Assembly (NCBI RefSeq): GCF_046736045.1
Contig: NZ_CP177134.1
Span: 2,728,001-2,792,000, forward strand
Source of the DNA: Leptospira_A sp046736045
Lineage (GTDB): Bacteria; Spirochaetota; Leptospiria; Leptospirales; Leptospiraceae
DNA: 64,000 bases
Reading direction: 5' to 3'
A program made the translations under genes and the position numbers. Shown in pieces: positions 34,840-43,452 of the stretch. The notes under the pieces were generated by a model. That model did no database searches. It worked only from the letters and a program-made list of their open reading frames with translations, and was not told the origin of the DNA. Within the stretch, counting starts at the first letter, position 1; each line of letters opens with the position of its first letter.

Positions 34840-37617
34840 ATGCATCTAAAAAGCCTTAATATTGTTGGATTCAAAACTTTCGCAGACGAAACGGAAATCG
34901 CTTTCGACCCCGGTTTCACAGCCGTAGTAGGTCCCAATGGTTCCGGTAAGTCGAATATTGTCGATTCCGTAAAGTGGGTCTTTGGTGAAAAAAGTGCCAA
35001 GGGACTGCGCGGTGAAAAAATGGACGATGTTATTTTTCATGGAACAGAGAGTAGGCGGGCGGCAGGCTTTTCCGAAGTTTCCATTTTATTTGATAATCAT
35101 GATAATTATTTTTCGATCGATTTTCCTTCCGTAAAAATCACACGCAGGCTTTATCCCGACGGAGAAAATGAATATTACCTCAATGATGTTCGCTCTGCCC
35201 GCAAAGATATTGAAAAAACTCTTTTGGACACGGGAATCGGCAAGTCCAGTTATTCAATTCTTGAACAAGGCAGAGTGGATCAAATTTTAAATTCCAAGCC
35301 TGAAGAAAGAAGAGCTATTTTCGAAGAGGCAGCAGGGGTTTCCAGGTTCAAGCTGGATCGGAAGGAAACTACGAAAAAGTTGGATGATACCAACCAAAAC
35401 CTTTTACGCATTCAGGACATTATGAACTCCATGATCAAAGAAATGGAGACCAAAGAAAAACAATCCGAAAAAGCGGAAACTTATTTTAAGTTAAAACAAG
35501 AGTTAGATGAATCTGACAAAAATCTCCGATATCTGAAGTTGAGAGATTTTAAAAAAAGGATGAAAAAATCCGACGAAGACTTGCAGGACATTCGGGACAA
35601 AAACAAAAACATACTTTCTCAGATTCAGGATGAGACTTCTCTTATTTCCGAAAAAGAAAAATTCAAAGAAACGAAAGAAAGGGAAATCGCGGATATAGAT
35701 AAAAAATTATTCGATCATCTTTCCCGCACTCAAATCCAAAAAGAAAAAATTTCAAAAAACAAAACTTTCATCGCCGAATATGACATCCGTCTCTCTGACA
35801 TTAATCAGATTTTGGATGAGGAAAACCAATCCGCAGTCAAACTGGAAGTTGAAAAAAAGCAGATTGATTCGGAAACGGAACATTTAAAAGAAATCCAAAC
35901 ACATCTTTCCAAGGAAATTGGAAACCAGGAAATCATCCGCAAGAGTTTGGAAGACAAAATCAAGTTGGAAGAAGAATCCATTCTTCAGAAAGAAACCAAA
36001 ATCCAAGAGAACGAAAAAAGACATATATCTCTTCGGGAAAAACAAAAACTGATCATCCAGGAACTCATTCAGGAACTGGAAAGTAAGAAGAAAGAATCAC
36101 AAGGTGCCGAAGAAAAAAGAAATGAAGACAAAGCACTTCTTTTGGCGAGCCTTGAATCCTACCAAATGTATTTGGAAACTTCCTTTTCTTATCTTGCGCA
36201 GGGAAATTTAAACGATTTGTCTGCGGAACTTCACAAGATCGATTTGAATTCTTATAAAGACCAGTTGAATGTTTTTTTGCAGAAAGAAGATAGTTTCAGA
36301 AATTTGCTTTTGGATAAGGACGGTGTTCTTTCCAAGAAGGAAGTAGTAGACCAAGACATTGAAGATCTTCTTTTGGAAAATGAAAATTTAACAAGAAGCA
36401 TACGGGAAAGTCAGACGTTGATTTTGACTTTAAGAAATGATTGGGAACATGCTCGGAATCAAATCGTTGATTTGGACAAAAAGATTTTGGAAACCCAAAG
36501 CAAAATCGACAATCAAACTCGCCAGAGCACGGAACTTAACAATCGGATAGCAGAGATTTTCAAAAGAATCGCAACCTCAAAAGAACAGGAAGCGGGAATC
36601 AGAGAAAAAAGAGAAAAGCTGGAAAAAGAAGTCATCTCACTCGAAAAGGAAATCGAAGATTCCTATCAGGAATTTCTTTCCATGAGTAAAATGTTGGAGT
36701 CTGAAAAGGAATCCTTACAAAAACTATTGGAAGAGATCCAAGGTTTAAAAAGTAATATTTCCAAAAACCAGGAAGTATTCCAAACTCTGCTTCCTTTGTT
36801 GTCCGAAAAAGAAAGAACTTCTTCTGCTTTGAAAGTACAGATTGATTCTTTGATCGAAGAGTTGTACAACGATTACTCCCTGACCGATTCCGAATTGGAA
36901 ATGGAGAAAGGATCTGCTACCCTCGAACAGAAAGAAGAAGAACGAAAGCTAAGATCTGCAAAATCGGAAATTCAATTGCTCGGATCAATCAATCCGCTTG
37001 CGATCGAAGAGTATCGCACGATCAAAGAAGTCTACGAACACAATCTGAAACAAAAAGAAGATATAGAGAGTTCGAAAAGGGACATTGAAGAAGTATTGAA
37101 ACGAATCAATACTGAATCTGAAAAATTATTTCAGGAAACTTTCGATAAAATCAAAGTCAATTTTCAGGAAACCTTCTCCACATTATTCAACGGAGGAAGG
37201 GCGACTTTGGAACTTACTGAAAAAGAAGACAGTTTGAATTCCGGCGTGGAAATTATGGCGGAACCTCCGGGTAAACATGTTCAAAATTTACGATTGTTAT
37301 CGGGAGGAGAAAAGTCTCTTACCGCCATAGCATTGTTATTCGCTATCTATATGGTAAAACCCAGTCCATTTTGCTTTTTAGATGAGATTGATGCAGCACT
37401 TGATGAAGCAAATAAACTGAGATTTTGTCAGATCCTGGACAGGTTCAAAGACAAAACCCAGTTCATCGTTGTGTCTCATGCTCAATCTACCATTTCCCGT
37501 GCAAATGCCATCTTTGGAGTTACCAATGAAGAACCGGGTATTTCGAAAATCGTATCTCTACGACTTGACGAAGCCAAGGTATTCTCCAAGCAACTTTCAA
37601 AAACGGGAACGGACTAA
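34840..37617 (+). CDS. smc: SMC chromosome-segregation ATPase, short form
   Basis: Coiled-coil ATPase of the condensin type. The start is ATG 34840, because the family N-terminus (LKSLNIVGFKTFADET) begins there; the frame is open from 34789. The head is complete: Walker A GPNGSGKSN (31-39), signature LLSGGEKSLTAIALL and Walker B CFLDEIDAALDE. At 925 residues it is about 250 shorter than usual. The two coiled-coil arms are joined by only about 60 non-coil residues (440-500), without the Gly-rich hinge pattern. scpA and scpB are not in the window. Confidence 0.92.
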   Translation: MHLKSLNIVGFKTFADETEIAFDPGFTAVVGPNGSGKSNIVDSVKWVFGEKSAKGLRGEKMDDVIFHGTESRRAAGFSEVSILFDNHDNYFSIDFPSVKITRRLYPDGENEYYLNDVRSARKDIEKTLLDTGIGKSSYSILEQGRVDQILNSKPEERRAIFEEAAGVSRFKLDRKETTKKLDDTNQNLLRIQDIMNSMIKEMETKEKQSEKAETYFKLKQELDESDKNLRYLKLRDFKKRMKKSDEDLQDIRDKNKNILSQIQDETSLISEKEKFKETKEREIADIDKKLFDHLSRTQIQKEKISKNKTFIAEYDIRLSDINQILDEENQSAVKLEVEKKQIDSETEHLKEIQTHLSKEIGNQEIIRKSLEDKIKLEEESILQKETKIQENEKRHISLREKQKLIIQELIQELESKKKESQGAEEKRNEDKALLLASLESYQMYLETSFSYLAQGNLNDLSAELHKIDLNSYKDQLNVFLQKEDSFRNLLLDKDGVLSKKEVVDQDIEDLLLENENLTRSIRESQTLILTLRNDWEHARNQIVDLDKKILETQSKIDNQTRQSTELNNRIAEIFKRIATSKEQEAGIREKREKLEKEVISLEKEIEDSYQEFLSMSKMLESEKESLQKLLEEIQGLKSNISKNQEVFQTLLPLLSEKERTSSALKVQIDSLIEELYNDYSLTDSELEMEKGSATLEQKEEERKLRSAKSEIQLLGSINPLAIEEYRTIKEVYEHNLKQKEDIESSKRDIEEVLKRINTESEKLFQETFDKIKVNFQETFSTLFNGGRATLELTEKEDSLNSGVEIMAEPPGKHVQNLRLLSGGEKSLTAIALLFAIYMVKPSPFCFLDEIDAALDEANKLRFCQILDRFKDKTQFIVVSHAQSTISRANAIFGVTNEEPGISKIVSLRLDEAKVFSKQLSKTGTD

Positions 37618-37644
37618 ACTATAAAGGGATCGGTAGAGAAGAGA

Positions 37645-37669
37645 GAAAGAAAGGCGGTTATTTACCGCC
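37645..37669 (-). terminator. Terminator of the Cys-rich gene
   Basis: GGCGGT/ACCGCC (37653-37658 with 37664-37669) forms a 6-bp hairpin; on the reverse strand it is followed by TTTCTTTC. The gene's stop codon reaches into it. The tail is imperfect, so efficiency is uncertain. Confidence 0.5.
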
Positions 37670-37945
37670 CATCTCCTTCATAATACAAGAACTGAAAGTT
37701 TTGCAGGATTCGCCGGCCGAGAGGCACGCTGCTATTTTATTGTAGTATTTTGGTTTGTTGCAATTGAAATCACAACCTTTTTTAAGCATTTGTTTTTGGT
37801 CTTCTGTTGCCCCAGGGTTTACTTGAACGGAACAGGTGTAAAACTTATCACAGGCTTCCTTACATTTAGGAAAGTCTGCTGCCATTAGATTGGATGTGAG
37901 AAGTAGGAGTGAAACTCCTGCTAGTAGAAGAATTGTCTTTTTCAT
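37658..37945 (-). CDS. Small secreted Cys-rich protein
   Basis: 95 residues: a clear signal peptide (TILLLAGVSLLLLTSNLMA-A), then about 73 mature residues with eight Cys spaced as C-x3-C-x6-C, C-x3-C, C-x6-C and C-x5 or so-C, suggesting four disulfides or a metal-binding helical hairpin. It resembles Cys-rich small proteins I associate with leptospires; function unknown. AAGGAAG lies eight bases before the ATG. Only 23 bases separate the start from the tRNA 3' end, so it may be read through from the tRNA transcript. Confidence 0.82.
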   Translation of the reverse strand: MKKTILLLAGVSLLLLTSNLMAADFPKCKEACDKFYTCSVQVNPGATEDQKQMLKKGCDFNCNKPKYYNKIAACLSAGESCKTFSSCIMKEMGGK

Positions 37946-37968
37946 GTGAAAGTCTTCCTTTACGATCT

Positions 37969-38045
37969 TGGTAGCGAAGACGGGAGTCGAACCCGTGACC
38001 TCAGGGTTATGAATCCTGTGCTCTAACCATCTGAGCTACCTCGCC
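37969..38045 (-). tRNA. tRNA-Met (anticodon CAT), elongator-like
   Basis: 77 bases with encoded CCA (37969-37971) and a full cloverleaf. Anticodon CAT is at 38009-38011. The acceptor stem has two G-U pairs, and the T-loop is GTTCGACTC. G1 pairs as a wobble with U72 and the anticodon stem lacks the three G-C pairs, so it is not initiator. An A-C mismatch closes the anticodon stem (positions 31-39). The lysidine-type tRNA-Ile (CAT) is less likely but not excluded. Confidence 0.93.
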
Positions 38046-38197
38046 CTATACCTTAGATCGTTTTTTGGAGCCAAGTCATTAGCTCTTTTGTCATTTTTTA
38101 TGTGTTGAGCGACTGGTAAAGGAAAAATCCAAACAAAGGTTTCCGAATCTTTTTTTTGAAACCTGGGAACTTTGGAATGGCAAAAAGGGTAAGGGTA

Positions 38198-38227
38198 ATA
38201 AAAAACCCCCGCCTTTCAGCGAGGGTT
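38198..38227 (-). terminator. Terminator of glnA, reverse strand
   Basis: AACCCTCGC pairs with GCGGGGGTT (one wobble) around a six-base loop, then TTTTTT on the reverse strand. It lies seven bases beyond the glnA stop codon. Confidence 0.92.
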
Positions 38228-38233
38228 CCCTTA

Positions 38234-39694
38234 TTAGCAAGAATAAGTTGTTAGGAATTCGTATGGGTGAGGGCGACCTTCCCATGGCCAAATTTCTGTT
38301 TCAAACTTATAGTGTTGGTATGTTTGAATGAAATTTTCAGTCATTACATCCCCTTGTTTGAAAACATCTTTGCTAGCTAGCATCTCTTCAACGGCTTCTC
38401 TCAGAGTATGAGGCATTTGTTTGATACCTTTTTCTCTGATTTCATCCAAAGAGAGTTCGAATAAATCTTCTTCTCTCGGTTGGCCCGGATCTAGTTTTTC
38501 TTTGATACCAGTGAGTCCTGCCATAAGCATGGAAGTAAACGCCAAATACGGGTTAGCTGTTGAGTCAGGAAAACGGAATTCTACGCGAATTGCTTTTTCA
38601 CCGGACACAAAAGGAATACGGCAGGATGCCGATCTGTTTTGTGCGGAATAAGCCAAAATCGAAGGCGCTTCAAATCCGGGAATCAAACGTTTGTAAGAGT
38701 TCGTGGATGCATTTGTGAACGCAGCACATGCTCTTGCATATTTAAGAACTCCACCTACATAATTCAATGCAAGTTCGGAAAGACCTTGGTATTTGTCTCC
38801 GGCGAAAAGGTTTTTTCCACCTTTCCAAAGAGATTGGTGAACGTGCATACCGTTACCATTATCACCAAAAAGAGGTTTTGGCATAAAAGTAGCGGTTTTT
38901 CCGTGCTTATGAGCTACCATCTTAACGATGTATTTCAGCTTTTGAACATTGTCTGCAGCTTCGATCAAAGTTCCGAATTTAACACCGATTTCACCTTGAG
39001 CTTGTGCAACTTCATGGTGAACAACGAATGTTTCCATTCCGATTGCTTCCAATGTTTTTACAAATTCTGCACGAAGATCCACTTGTGAGTCAATAGGAGC
39101 TACCGGGAAATAACCACCTTTTGTTCCAGGTCTGTGGCCTGAGTTGAAGTTGATCTTTCCTGCGTTTGGCGCACCTGGAATTTCCGAATGAGAATTCCAA
39201 ATACCTTCATTGGAATCCAATTCGTAAGATTGGCAGTTGATTTCATCACGAACTTTCAAGCTGTCAAAAACGAAAAATTCATTTTCAGGACCAAAGTAAG
39301 CAGTATCTGCAACTCCGGTAGTCTTCATGTATGCCAATGCTTTTTTTGCAATGGAACGAGGACATTTTTCGTAGTATTGTTTTTTGTAAATATCCCAAAC
39401 GTCACAGAACATAACAAGTGTTTTGTCAGCTGTGAATGGGTCAAGGAATGACGTTGCAATTTCGGGGTGGAGTTGCATATCGGAAGCGTTGATTGGCTGC
39501 CATCTAGCAATTGAAGATCCATCAAATGGAATCCCTTTGAATGTGTCTTCATCCACTGAATTCACATAATAAGAAACATGGTGCCATATTCCTTTAATAT
39601 CAGTGAATCGGAAATCGTAGAATACGACTCCGTTTTTCTTGGCGAACTCAACCACTTCCTTTCCGGAAGTAAATTTTGGGGTTGCGAACTGCAT
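38234..39694 (-). CDS. glnA: Glutamine synthetase, type I
   Basis: Makes glutamine from glutamate, ammonia and ATP. The 486-residue protein has FTDIKGIWHHV, FDGSSI, FGPENEFFVFD, HEVAQAQGEIGVKFG, GNGMHVHQSLWK and NRSASCRIP, so it is a complete GSI of the beta (proteobacterial-like) layout. At the position of the adenylylated Tyr (NLYDLP in E. coli) it reads DLFELS, with Phe near residue 411. AAGGAG lies seven bases before the ATG. It is monocistronic, with a strong terminator and a sigma-54 promoter upstream. Confidence 0.96.
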   Translation of the reverse strand: MQFATPKFTSGKEVVEFAKKNGVVFYDFRFTDIKGIWHHVSYYVNSVDEDTFKGIPFDGSSIARWQPINASDMQLHPEIATSFLDPFTADKTLVMFCDVWDIYKKQYYEKCPRSIAKKALAYMKTTGVADTAYFGPENEFFVFDSLKVRDEINCQSYELDSNEGIWNSHSEIPGAPNAGKINFNSGHRPGTKGGYFPVAPIDSQVDLRAEFVKTLEAIGMETFVVHHEVAQAQGEIGVKFGTLIEAADNVQKLKYIVKMVAHKHGKTATFMPKPLFGDNGNGMHVHQSLWKGGKNLFAGDKYQGLSELALNYVGGVLKYARACAAFTNASTNSYKRLIPGFEAPSILAYSAQNRSASCRIPFVSGEKAIRVEFRFPDSTANPYLAFTSMLMAGLTGIKEKLDPGQPREEDLFELSLDEIREKGIKQMPHTLREAVEEMLASKDVFKQGDVMTENFIQTYQHYKFETEIWPWEGRPHPYEFLTTYSC

Positions 39695-39750
39695 CTTTTT
39701 CTCCTTCGTTCAGAGGTTCGTTCTGATTCTAATCTGGTTGTCCAATATAT

Positions 39751-39766
39751 TGCAATATCTATACCA
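39751..39766 (-). promoter_or_regulatory. Sigma-54 promoter of glnA
   Basis: Reverse strand reads TGGTATAGATATTGCA: -24 TGG, five-base spacing after TGGTAT, then -12 TTGCA, which matches TGGCAC-N5-TTGCA at the invariant GG and GC with exact spacing. Transcription should begin near 39740, giving a leader of about 45 bases before the glnA ATG. Sigma-54 control of glnA is established in other bacteria; the upstream palindromes may be activator sites. Confidence 0.65.
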
Positions 39767-39806
39767 CCTCAATTCGGTGGAATTTTAAGGAAATCGCACC
39801 GTTTTT

Positions 39807-39819
39807 AAGCAGTCTGCTT
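39807..39819. repeat. Perfect 13-base palindrome upstream of glnA promoter
   Basis: AAGCAG-T-CTGCTT, about 40 bases upstream of the -24 element. Its size and placement fit a protein-binding site; it does not match the NtrC consensus. Confidence 0.5.
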
Positions 39820-40104
39820 TATATTGGCATGCGGGCAAATTGGGCAACATGTTTAAAGGTTAGTCAATCTGCTCGCGGAATACGCTTATTTTTGGTAAGC
39901 GAATTGAAATCTATTTTTACAACCTTCGTTTATTTCTGCAATGAAATCAAATTCCGGGAAGTGAAAAAAGGAGTTTTTCCCACAAGATTTGAATATAACA
40001 GTTGCTAAGTTTTAATTTGAACCGACTTTTCTTTTTTCGTTTTATCCGCGCGAATTGAAAGTTTTTCTCTAATATTCGTGCAATAAAAAGAGGAATCTTA
40101 TATT

Positions 40105-40117
40105 TGTCAAAATGACA
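40105..40117. promoter_or_regulatory. Palindromic operator candidate before the SpoIIE gene
   Basis: TGTCA-AAA-TGACA, perfect inverted repeat of five bases with a three-base centre, about 50 bases before the start codon. The binding protein is unknown. Confidence 0.45.
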
Positions 40118-40167
40118 TATTTTTTTCGTTTATCCCAAATTGACCATTTCATACTATAGGAACATTG

Positions 40168-41913
40168 ATGGAAAGTAACGGACAGAATGTGCGTACCGAT
40201 CGTCTGGAAAGTTTTATCAAATTTTCTTCCGATCCCATCTGGTGTTATGAAGTCGACATTCCTATGCCGATGAATCTCCCTGTTTTAGAACAAGCAAAGT
40301 ATTTATACGAACATTCCATTGTTAAGGAATGCAATCTTGCCACCGCCCGTGCTTACAGATATATGAAGCCGGACGATATGATCGGGAAATACATAAAAGA
40401 TTTGATCCCTCTTCAGGACTTTTCCATTCTCATCCGATTTGTCGAATCCGGTTATGAGCTTTCCAATGAAGAGTATTTGGAAATTTTACCTGACAATCGT
40501 AAGCGGAACTTTTCCGTCAATGTTCATAGCGATTTGGAGGAAGGTAAATTCATTCGCTGTTGGGGCCAACAAAAAGAAATCACCCGAATCAAGGCCACCG
40601 AAGAAAAGTTAAACGACTTGCTTCGTCTTTCTGAAATATTAAATGAAATTTCAAGGGTATTCGTATTCAGCAAGGCCGAATTTATAACGGACGCGGTTCA
40701 ATTTGCTCTGGAGAAGGTCGGTGAATATACGTTAGCTGACAGAGCATTTATTATGGAGTTATCCCAGGACAGGCAGTCCATGTCTTTTACTCATGAGTGG
40801 TTGTCCGAAGGAGTCGAGTCGGTTGTTGCTGTAGGGCAGGATATGCCGATCTCCTCAATGACTCCTGAAAGTTTAAGCATACTGATGGATGACGGTATTT
40901 TGTATATTGCCGATTCGCAAGGATTGCCGGAAGGTTCCTGGACAAGAGAAATGATGGAAAAAACAGGTGTTAGATCCTCGCTTAGCATCGGTTTAAGGGA
41001 CGAAGGAAATCTGATGGGGCTTATGGGTGTGGTTAAACTTCATAAGAAACATGAATGGGCCAAAGAATCCCGCAGTCTTCTTTCACTTGCAGCGGATTTA
41101 ATGTCCCAAGGAATCGTGAAGGCACGCAGTGAATTGGTATTGCATGCGAAAGAAAGAAAACTCCAAAGTTTTTATTCCGAAATCACCGAAGATCTGATGT
41201 TGGCCAGGTTGACTCAAGAGTCCTGGATCGCAAAAGACTTCCCATACTATAAAAATGTTAAATTTTTCAGTAATTTTTTCCCTTACGGGGAAATAGGAGG
41301 GGATATCATACTTTATGATTCTCCTTCTTCGGATTATATTGATATTTTATTCGGAGATATTTCCGGTCACGGAATTTCTTCCGCTTTGGTTTCCGGTGTT
41401 GTTTCCATGGGCTTTAAAAAATATTCGGATTATAAACTATCTCCCAAAGAAATATTGAAAGCATTGAATACGGAACTGGAGCCGGTGATGGGCAAACATC
41501 ATATTAGCTGCTGTTTGGTGAGAATCTATCATGAAACCAGAGAAGTGGTTTTTTGTTTTGCCGGGCATCCTCCACTTCTCATTTGGAATACTGGCAAAAA
41601 GGAAAAAATCGAAACTTTGATTCATGAAAACTATCCGCTTCTTTTGGTTGAGGAATGGGAGGGAACGGAAGTAAGGTATCAATTTCAACCTAACGATCGT
41701 TTGTTTTTGTATTCGGACGGAATTTATGAAGTCGAAAATAAAGACAAAGACGGAGTTTTGGGTTTGGAAAAATTTCTCACCATGGTTGATGAATTGAAGG
41801 ATTTCGATACGGACGGGGAAGATTTTTTAACTTCCGTCGTTACGAACGCAGTCATTCGGGAAGATAGAACGATTCGTGATGATATCGCCTTACTTTTGAT
41901 TGAGTTTTCCTAG
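40168..41913 (+). CDS. PAS-GAF-PP2C (SpoIIE-type) serine phosphatase
   Basis: Cytoplasmic sensor phosphatase of 581 residues from ATG 40168 (AGGA six bases upstream; a TTG one codon earlier is too close to it). A PAS-like domain (to about 145) and a GAF domain (about 150-325) precede a PPM/SpoIIE catalytic domain with metal-binding GEIGGDIILYD, LFGDISGHGISSALVSG, FAGHPPLLIW, LYSDGIYEV and RDDIALLL. Such enzymes dephosphorylate STAS anti-anti-sigma factors; the STAS protein at 22.4 kb is a possible substrate (inference). A bidirectional terminator follows. Confidence 0.88.
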   Translation: MESNGQNVRTDRLESFIKFSSDPIWCYEVDIPMPMNLPVLEQAKYLYEHSIVKECNLATARAYRYMKPDDMIGKYIKDLIPLQDFSILIRFVESGYELSNEEYLEILPDNRKRNFSVNVHSDLEEGKFIRCWGQQKEITRIKATEEKLNDLLRLSEILNEISRVFVFSKAEFITDAVQFALEKVGEYTLADRAFIMELSQDRQSMSFTHEWLSEGVESVVAVGQDMPISSMTPESLSILMDDGILYIADSQGLPEGSWTREMMEKTGVRSSLSIGLRDEGNLMGLMGVVKLHKKHEWAKESRSLLSLAADLMSQGIVKARSELVLHAKERKLQSFYSEITEDLMLARLTQESWIAKDFPYYKNVKFFSNFFPYGEIGGDIILYDSPSSDYIDILFGDISGHGISSALVSGVVSMGFKKYSDYKLSPKEILKALNTELEPVMGKHHISCCLVRIYHETREVVFCFAGHPPLLIWNTGKKEKIETLIHENYPLLLVEEWEGTEVRYQFQPNDRLFLYSDGIYEVENKDKDGVLGLEKFLTMVDELKDFDTDGEDFLTSVVTNAVIREDRTIRDDIALLLIEFS

Positions 41914-41935
41914 ATTTTAAAATCTTTCATTCGAA

Positions 41936-41975
41936 TAAAAAAACGCCATTTCATTTGATGAAAATGGCGTTTCTT
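41936..41975. terminator. Bidirectional terminator
   Basis: AAACGCCATTT pairs with AAATGGCGTTT (11 bp) around a short loop, with A-run before and T-run after, so it serves the SpoIIE gene and the convergent gene at 42045-42464. Confidence 0.85.
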
Positions 41976-42044
41976 ATTCTGTTCTGCAATCTCACCTAAA
42001 AGAAAAGGATCGGATTGAGCCGGAAATATACGGATTGGTAGTTT

Positions 42045-42464
42045 TTATTTCACGCAGTCCCAGCCTGTTTGCCAGGATTGATCATTGGAGTTTTTCCAAC
42101 GGCCTGTTAGGTGAGTGGGGTTTGGCACCATACGTCTGATGGAAAGTTCAAAATCGAAACTTCCCGCATCACCTGTTTCACTTTCGGACCATGTGCCGAT
42201 GAAGTTGTTTCCTGAAATCTTTCCTTTTACGCTTCCCCCGTTGACTGTGTAAGTCCCGGCTACGTTATTTCCATTTTGAGATAAAGTCAATGTTCCGAAA
42301 TCGCCACAATCCCATTTCCCTGAGATTTTTTTTGTAAAACCTCCTTCCGGTTGTGAGTATTGTTGAACTTGTTCCTGATCACCGCCTTTTCTTTGAGATA
42401 AAAGAACCGTTAATGCGGAAACCGCGAAAAACACGGTCGTAAAAAGAATCATTTTTTGTTTCAT
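42045..42464 (-). CDS. Secreted or membrane-anchored beta-rich protein of unknown function
   Basis: 139 residues from the ATG at 42464, chosen because AAGGAAG lies six bases before it (an upstream in-frame start adds 13 residues). One N-terminal hydrophobic segment (ILFTTVFFAVSALTVLLS) without a lipobox is followed by a Gln/Gly spacer and a compact domain: GKWDCGDFGTLTLSQNGNNVAGTYTVNGGSVKG, GTWSES and LTGRWKNS. The alternating G-x-Y/W pattern suggests a small beta-barrel, with two Cys that may pair. No function is proposed. Confidence 0.75.
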   Translation of the reverse strand: MKQKMILFTTVFFAVSALTVLLSQRKGGDQEQVQQYSQPEGGFTKKISGKWDCGDFGTLTLSQNGNNVAGTYTVNGGSVKGKISGNNFIGTWSESETGDAGSFDFELSIRRMVPNPTHLTGRWKNSNDQSWQTGWDCVK

Positions 42465-42626
42465 TGGTACTTCCTTCGATTTCTGTGGGGAGATTATAAC
42501 CATAATTTCGGTTTTGTCAAATGATTTGAATGATTTTTATAAAACTGAAATGCGGAGAACTTCTAGTGCATCTTTACCGATGGATCGGATTTAATTTCTA
42601 TTGAAACATCGGTTTGAGGAGAAATA

Positions 42627-43385
42627 TCATTCTACATCAGCAAGATCAAGCACCGGTTTGTCTGCTTCAGGATAACGTGCCAAATATTCTCCCACGATTT
42701 TTTGTTTTTTTTCGAGTTTGGCAAGATGATTTTCAATTTGATAACCGAAATCCAATTTGCCTTTTACGATTTCATATCTTTCCGTTTCTATGGTTCCCAA
42801 ATCCAAGTCCACAGGAACTTCATTTGCTTTATCAGCATATTCTTTTGCTTTTTCCCAATAAGGAACGGCTTCTTTGTAAAATCCTTCCGCGATCTGAAAT
42901 GAGTTTTTCAATTCATGAGCAAAGTCTAGGTTATAAAAATAAACATGTCTTTTATCAAACTTGGAAGCGATTCTCATATAGGATCTCATGATTCCTAAAT
43001 TGATTTGCATAAACATAAGATTGCGGTATTTGTAATATTCGGCTTCCGTCTTTGTTTCACATAATGCATGTTTGGGATGACGAAATCTTTTGTTCAGAGC
43101 TATTTTTAGAAAATAAATATTTTTTCTAAGTTCGTTCTCGTTATAATGTTGTTTGAGATTATAAAGTTCGTAATAATCTTCCAGATACTTCGGATCCCAT
43201 TTGTGAAGTTTGTAAGGAACCCAATCTGAAAATTTGGTATAAGGTCCGTTTTTTTCGTATTCATAATTATAATCTATATCAGTTTCCCATGCAGAGAGAG
43301 AGTGGGAGAGAAAGAACAAGATCAAAACCAGTTTGGAAAAAAGGGACTTCACCTTTTCATTGTCGGTCGGATTTGAATTTCCCAA
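42627..43385 (-). CDS. Periplasmic helical Tyr-rich protein of unknown function
   Basis: A signal peptide core (KLVLILFFLSHSLSA-W) is followed by about 220 mature residues, mostly charged helix and unusually rich in Tyr and Lys (YLEDYYELYNLKQHYNENEL). I do not recognise the family. The start is uncertain: TTG 43385 gives an extended N-terminus, GTG 43352 gives a cleaner signal peptide, and neither has a normal ribosome binding site. It stands alone between the beta-rich gene and the response regulator. Confidence 0.7.
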   Translation of the reverse strand: MGNSNPTDNEKVKSLFSKLVLILFFLSHSLSAWETDIDYNYEYEKNGPYTKFSDWVPYKLHKWDPKYLEDYYELYNLKQHYNENELRKNIYFLKIALNKRFRHPKHALCETKTEAEYYKYRNLMFMQINLGIMRSYMRIASKFDKRHVYFYNLDFAHELKNSFQIAEGFYKEAVPYWEKAKEYADKANEVPVDLDLGTIETERYEIVKGKLDFGYQIENHLAKLEKKQKIVGEYLARYPEADKPVLDLADVE

Positions 43386-43452
43386 AATAGAAAGGATTGG
43401 CTTTCGGTCATTTTCGAAAAGGGAAAATCAGTAAAAAGCTCCGTCTTTCGGA

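Larger units (their letters stand above)
39695..40164. other. 470-base control region between glnA and the SpoIIE phosphatase
   Basis: No convincing gene is present on either strand. The region holds the glnA sigma-54 promoter (39751-39766), a CCACC/GGTGG inverted repeat overlapping its -24 element (39764-39780), a perfect 13-base palindrome (39807-39819), a 6-bp hairpin (39883-39901) and a TGTCA-AAA-TGACA palindrome (40105-40117) close to the phosphatase gene. It is the longest non-coding stretch in the window. Confidence 0.75.

Noticed and set aside
38137..38164. AGGTTTC/GAAACCT inverted repeat as a terminator or RNA
   Set aside because: Seven pairs with a 14-base T-rich loop, and a far better terminator lies 40 bases away.
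38639..39088. Forward open frame of 149 codons inside glnA
   Set aside because: Antisense shadow of a highly conserved gene, no motif.
39825..39840. A second sigma-54-like site, TGGCAT followed by GGGCAAAT, forward strand
   Set aside because: The GG to GC spacing is two bases short of the required distance and there is no TTGCA box.
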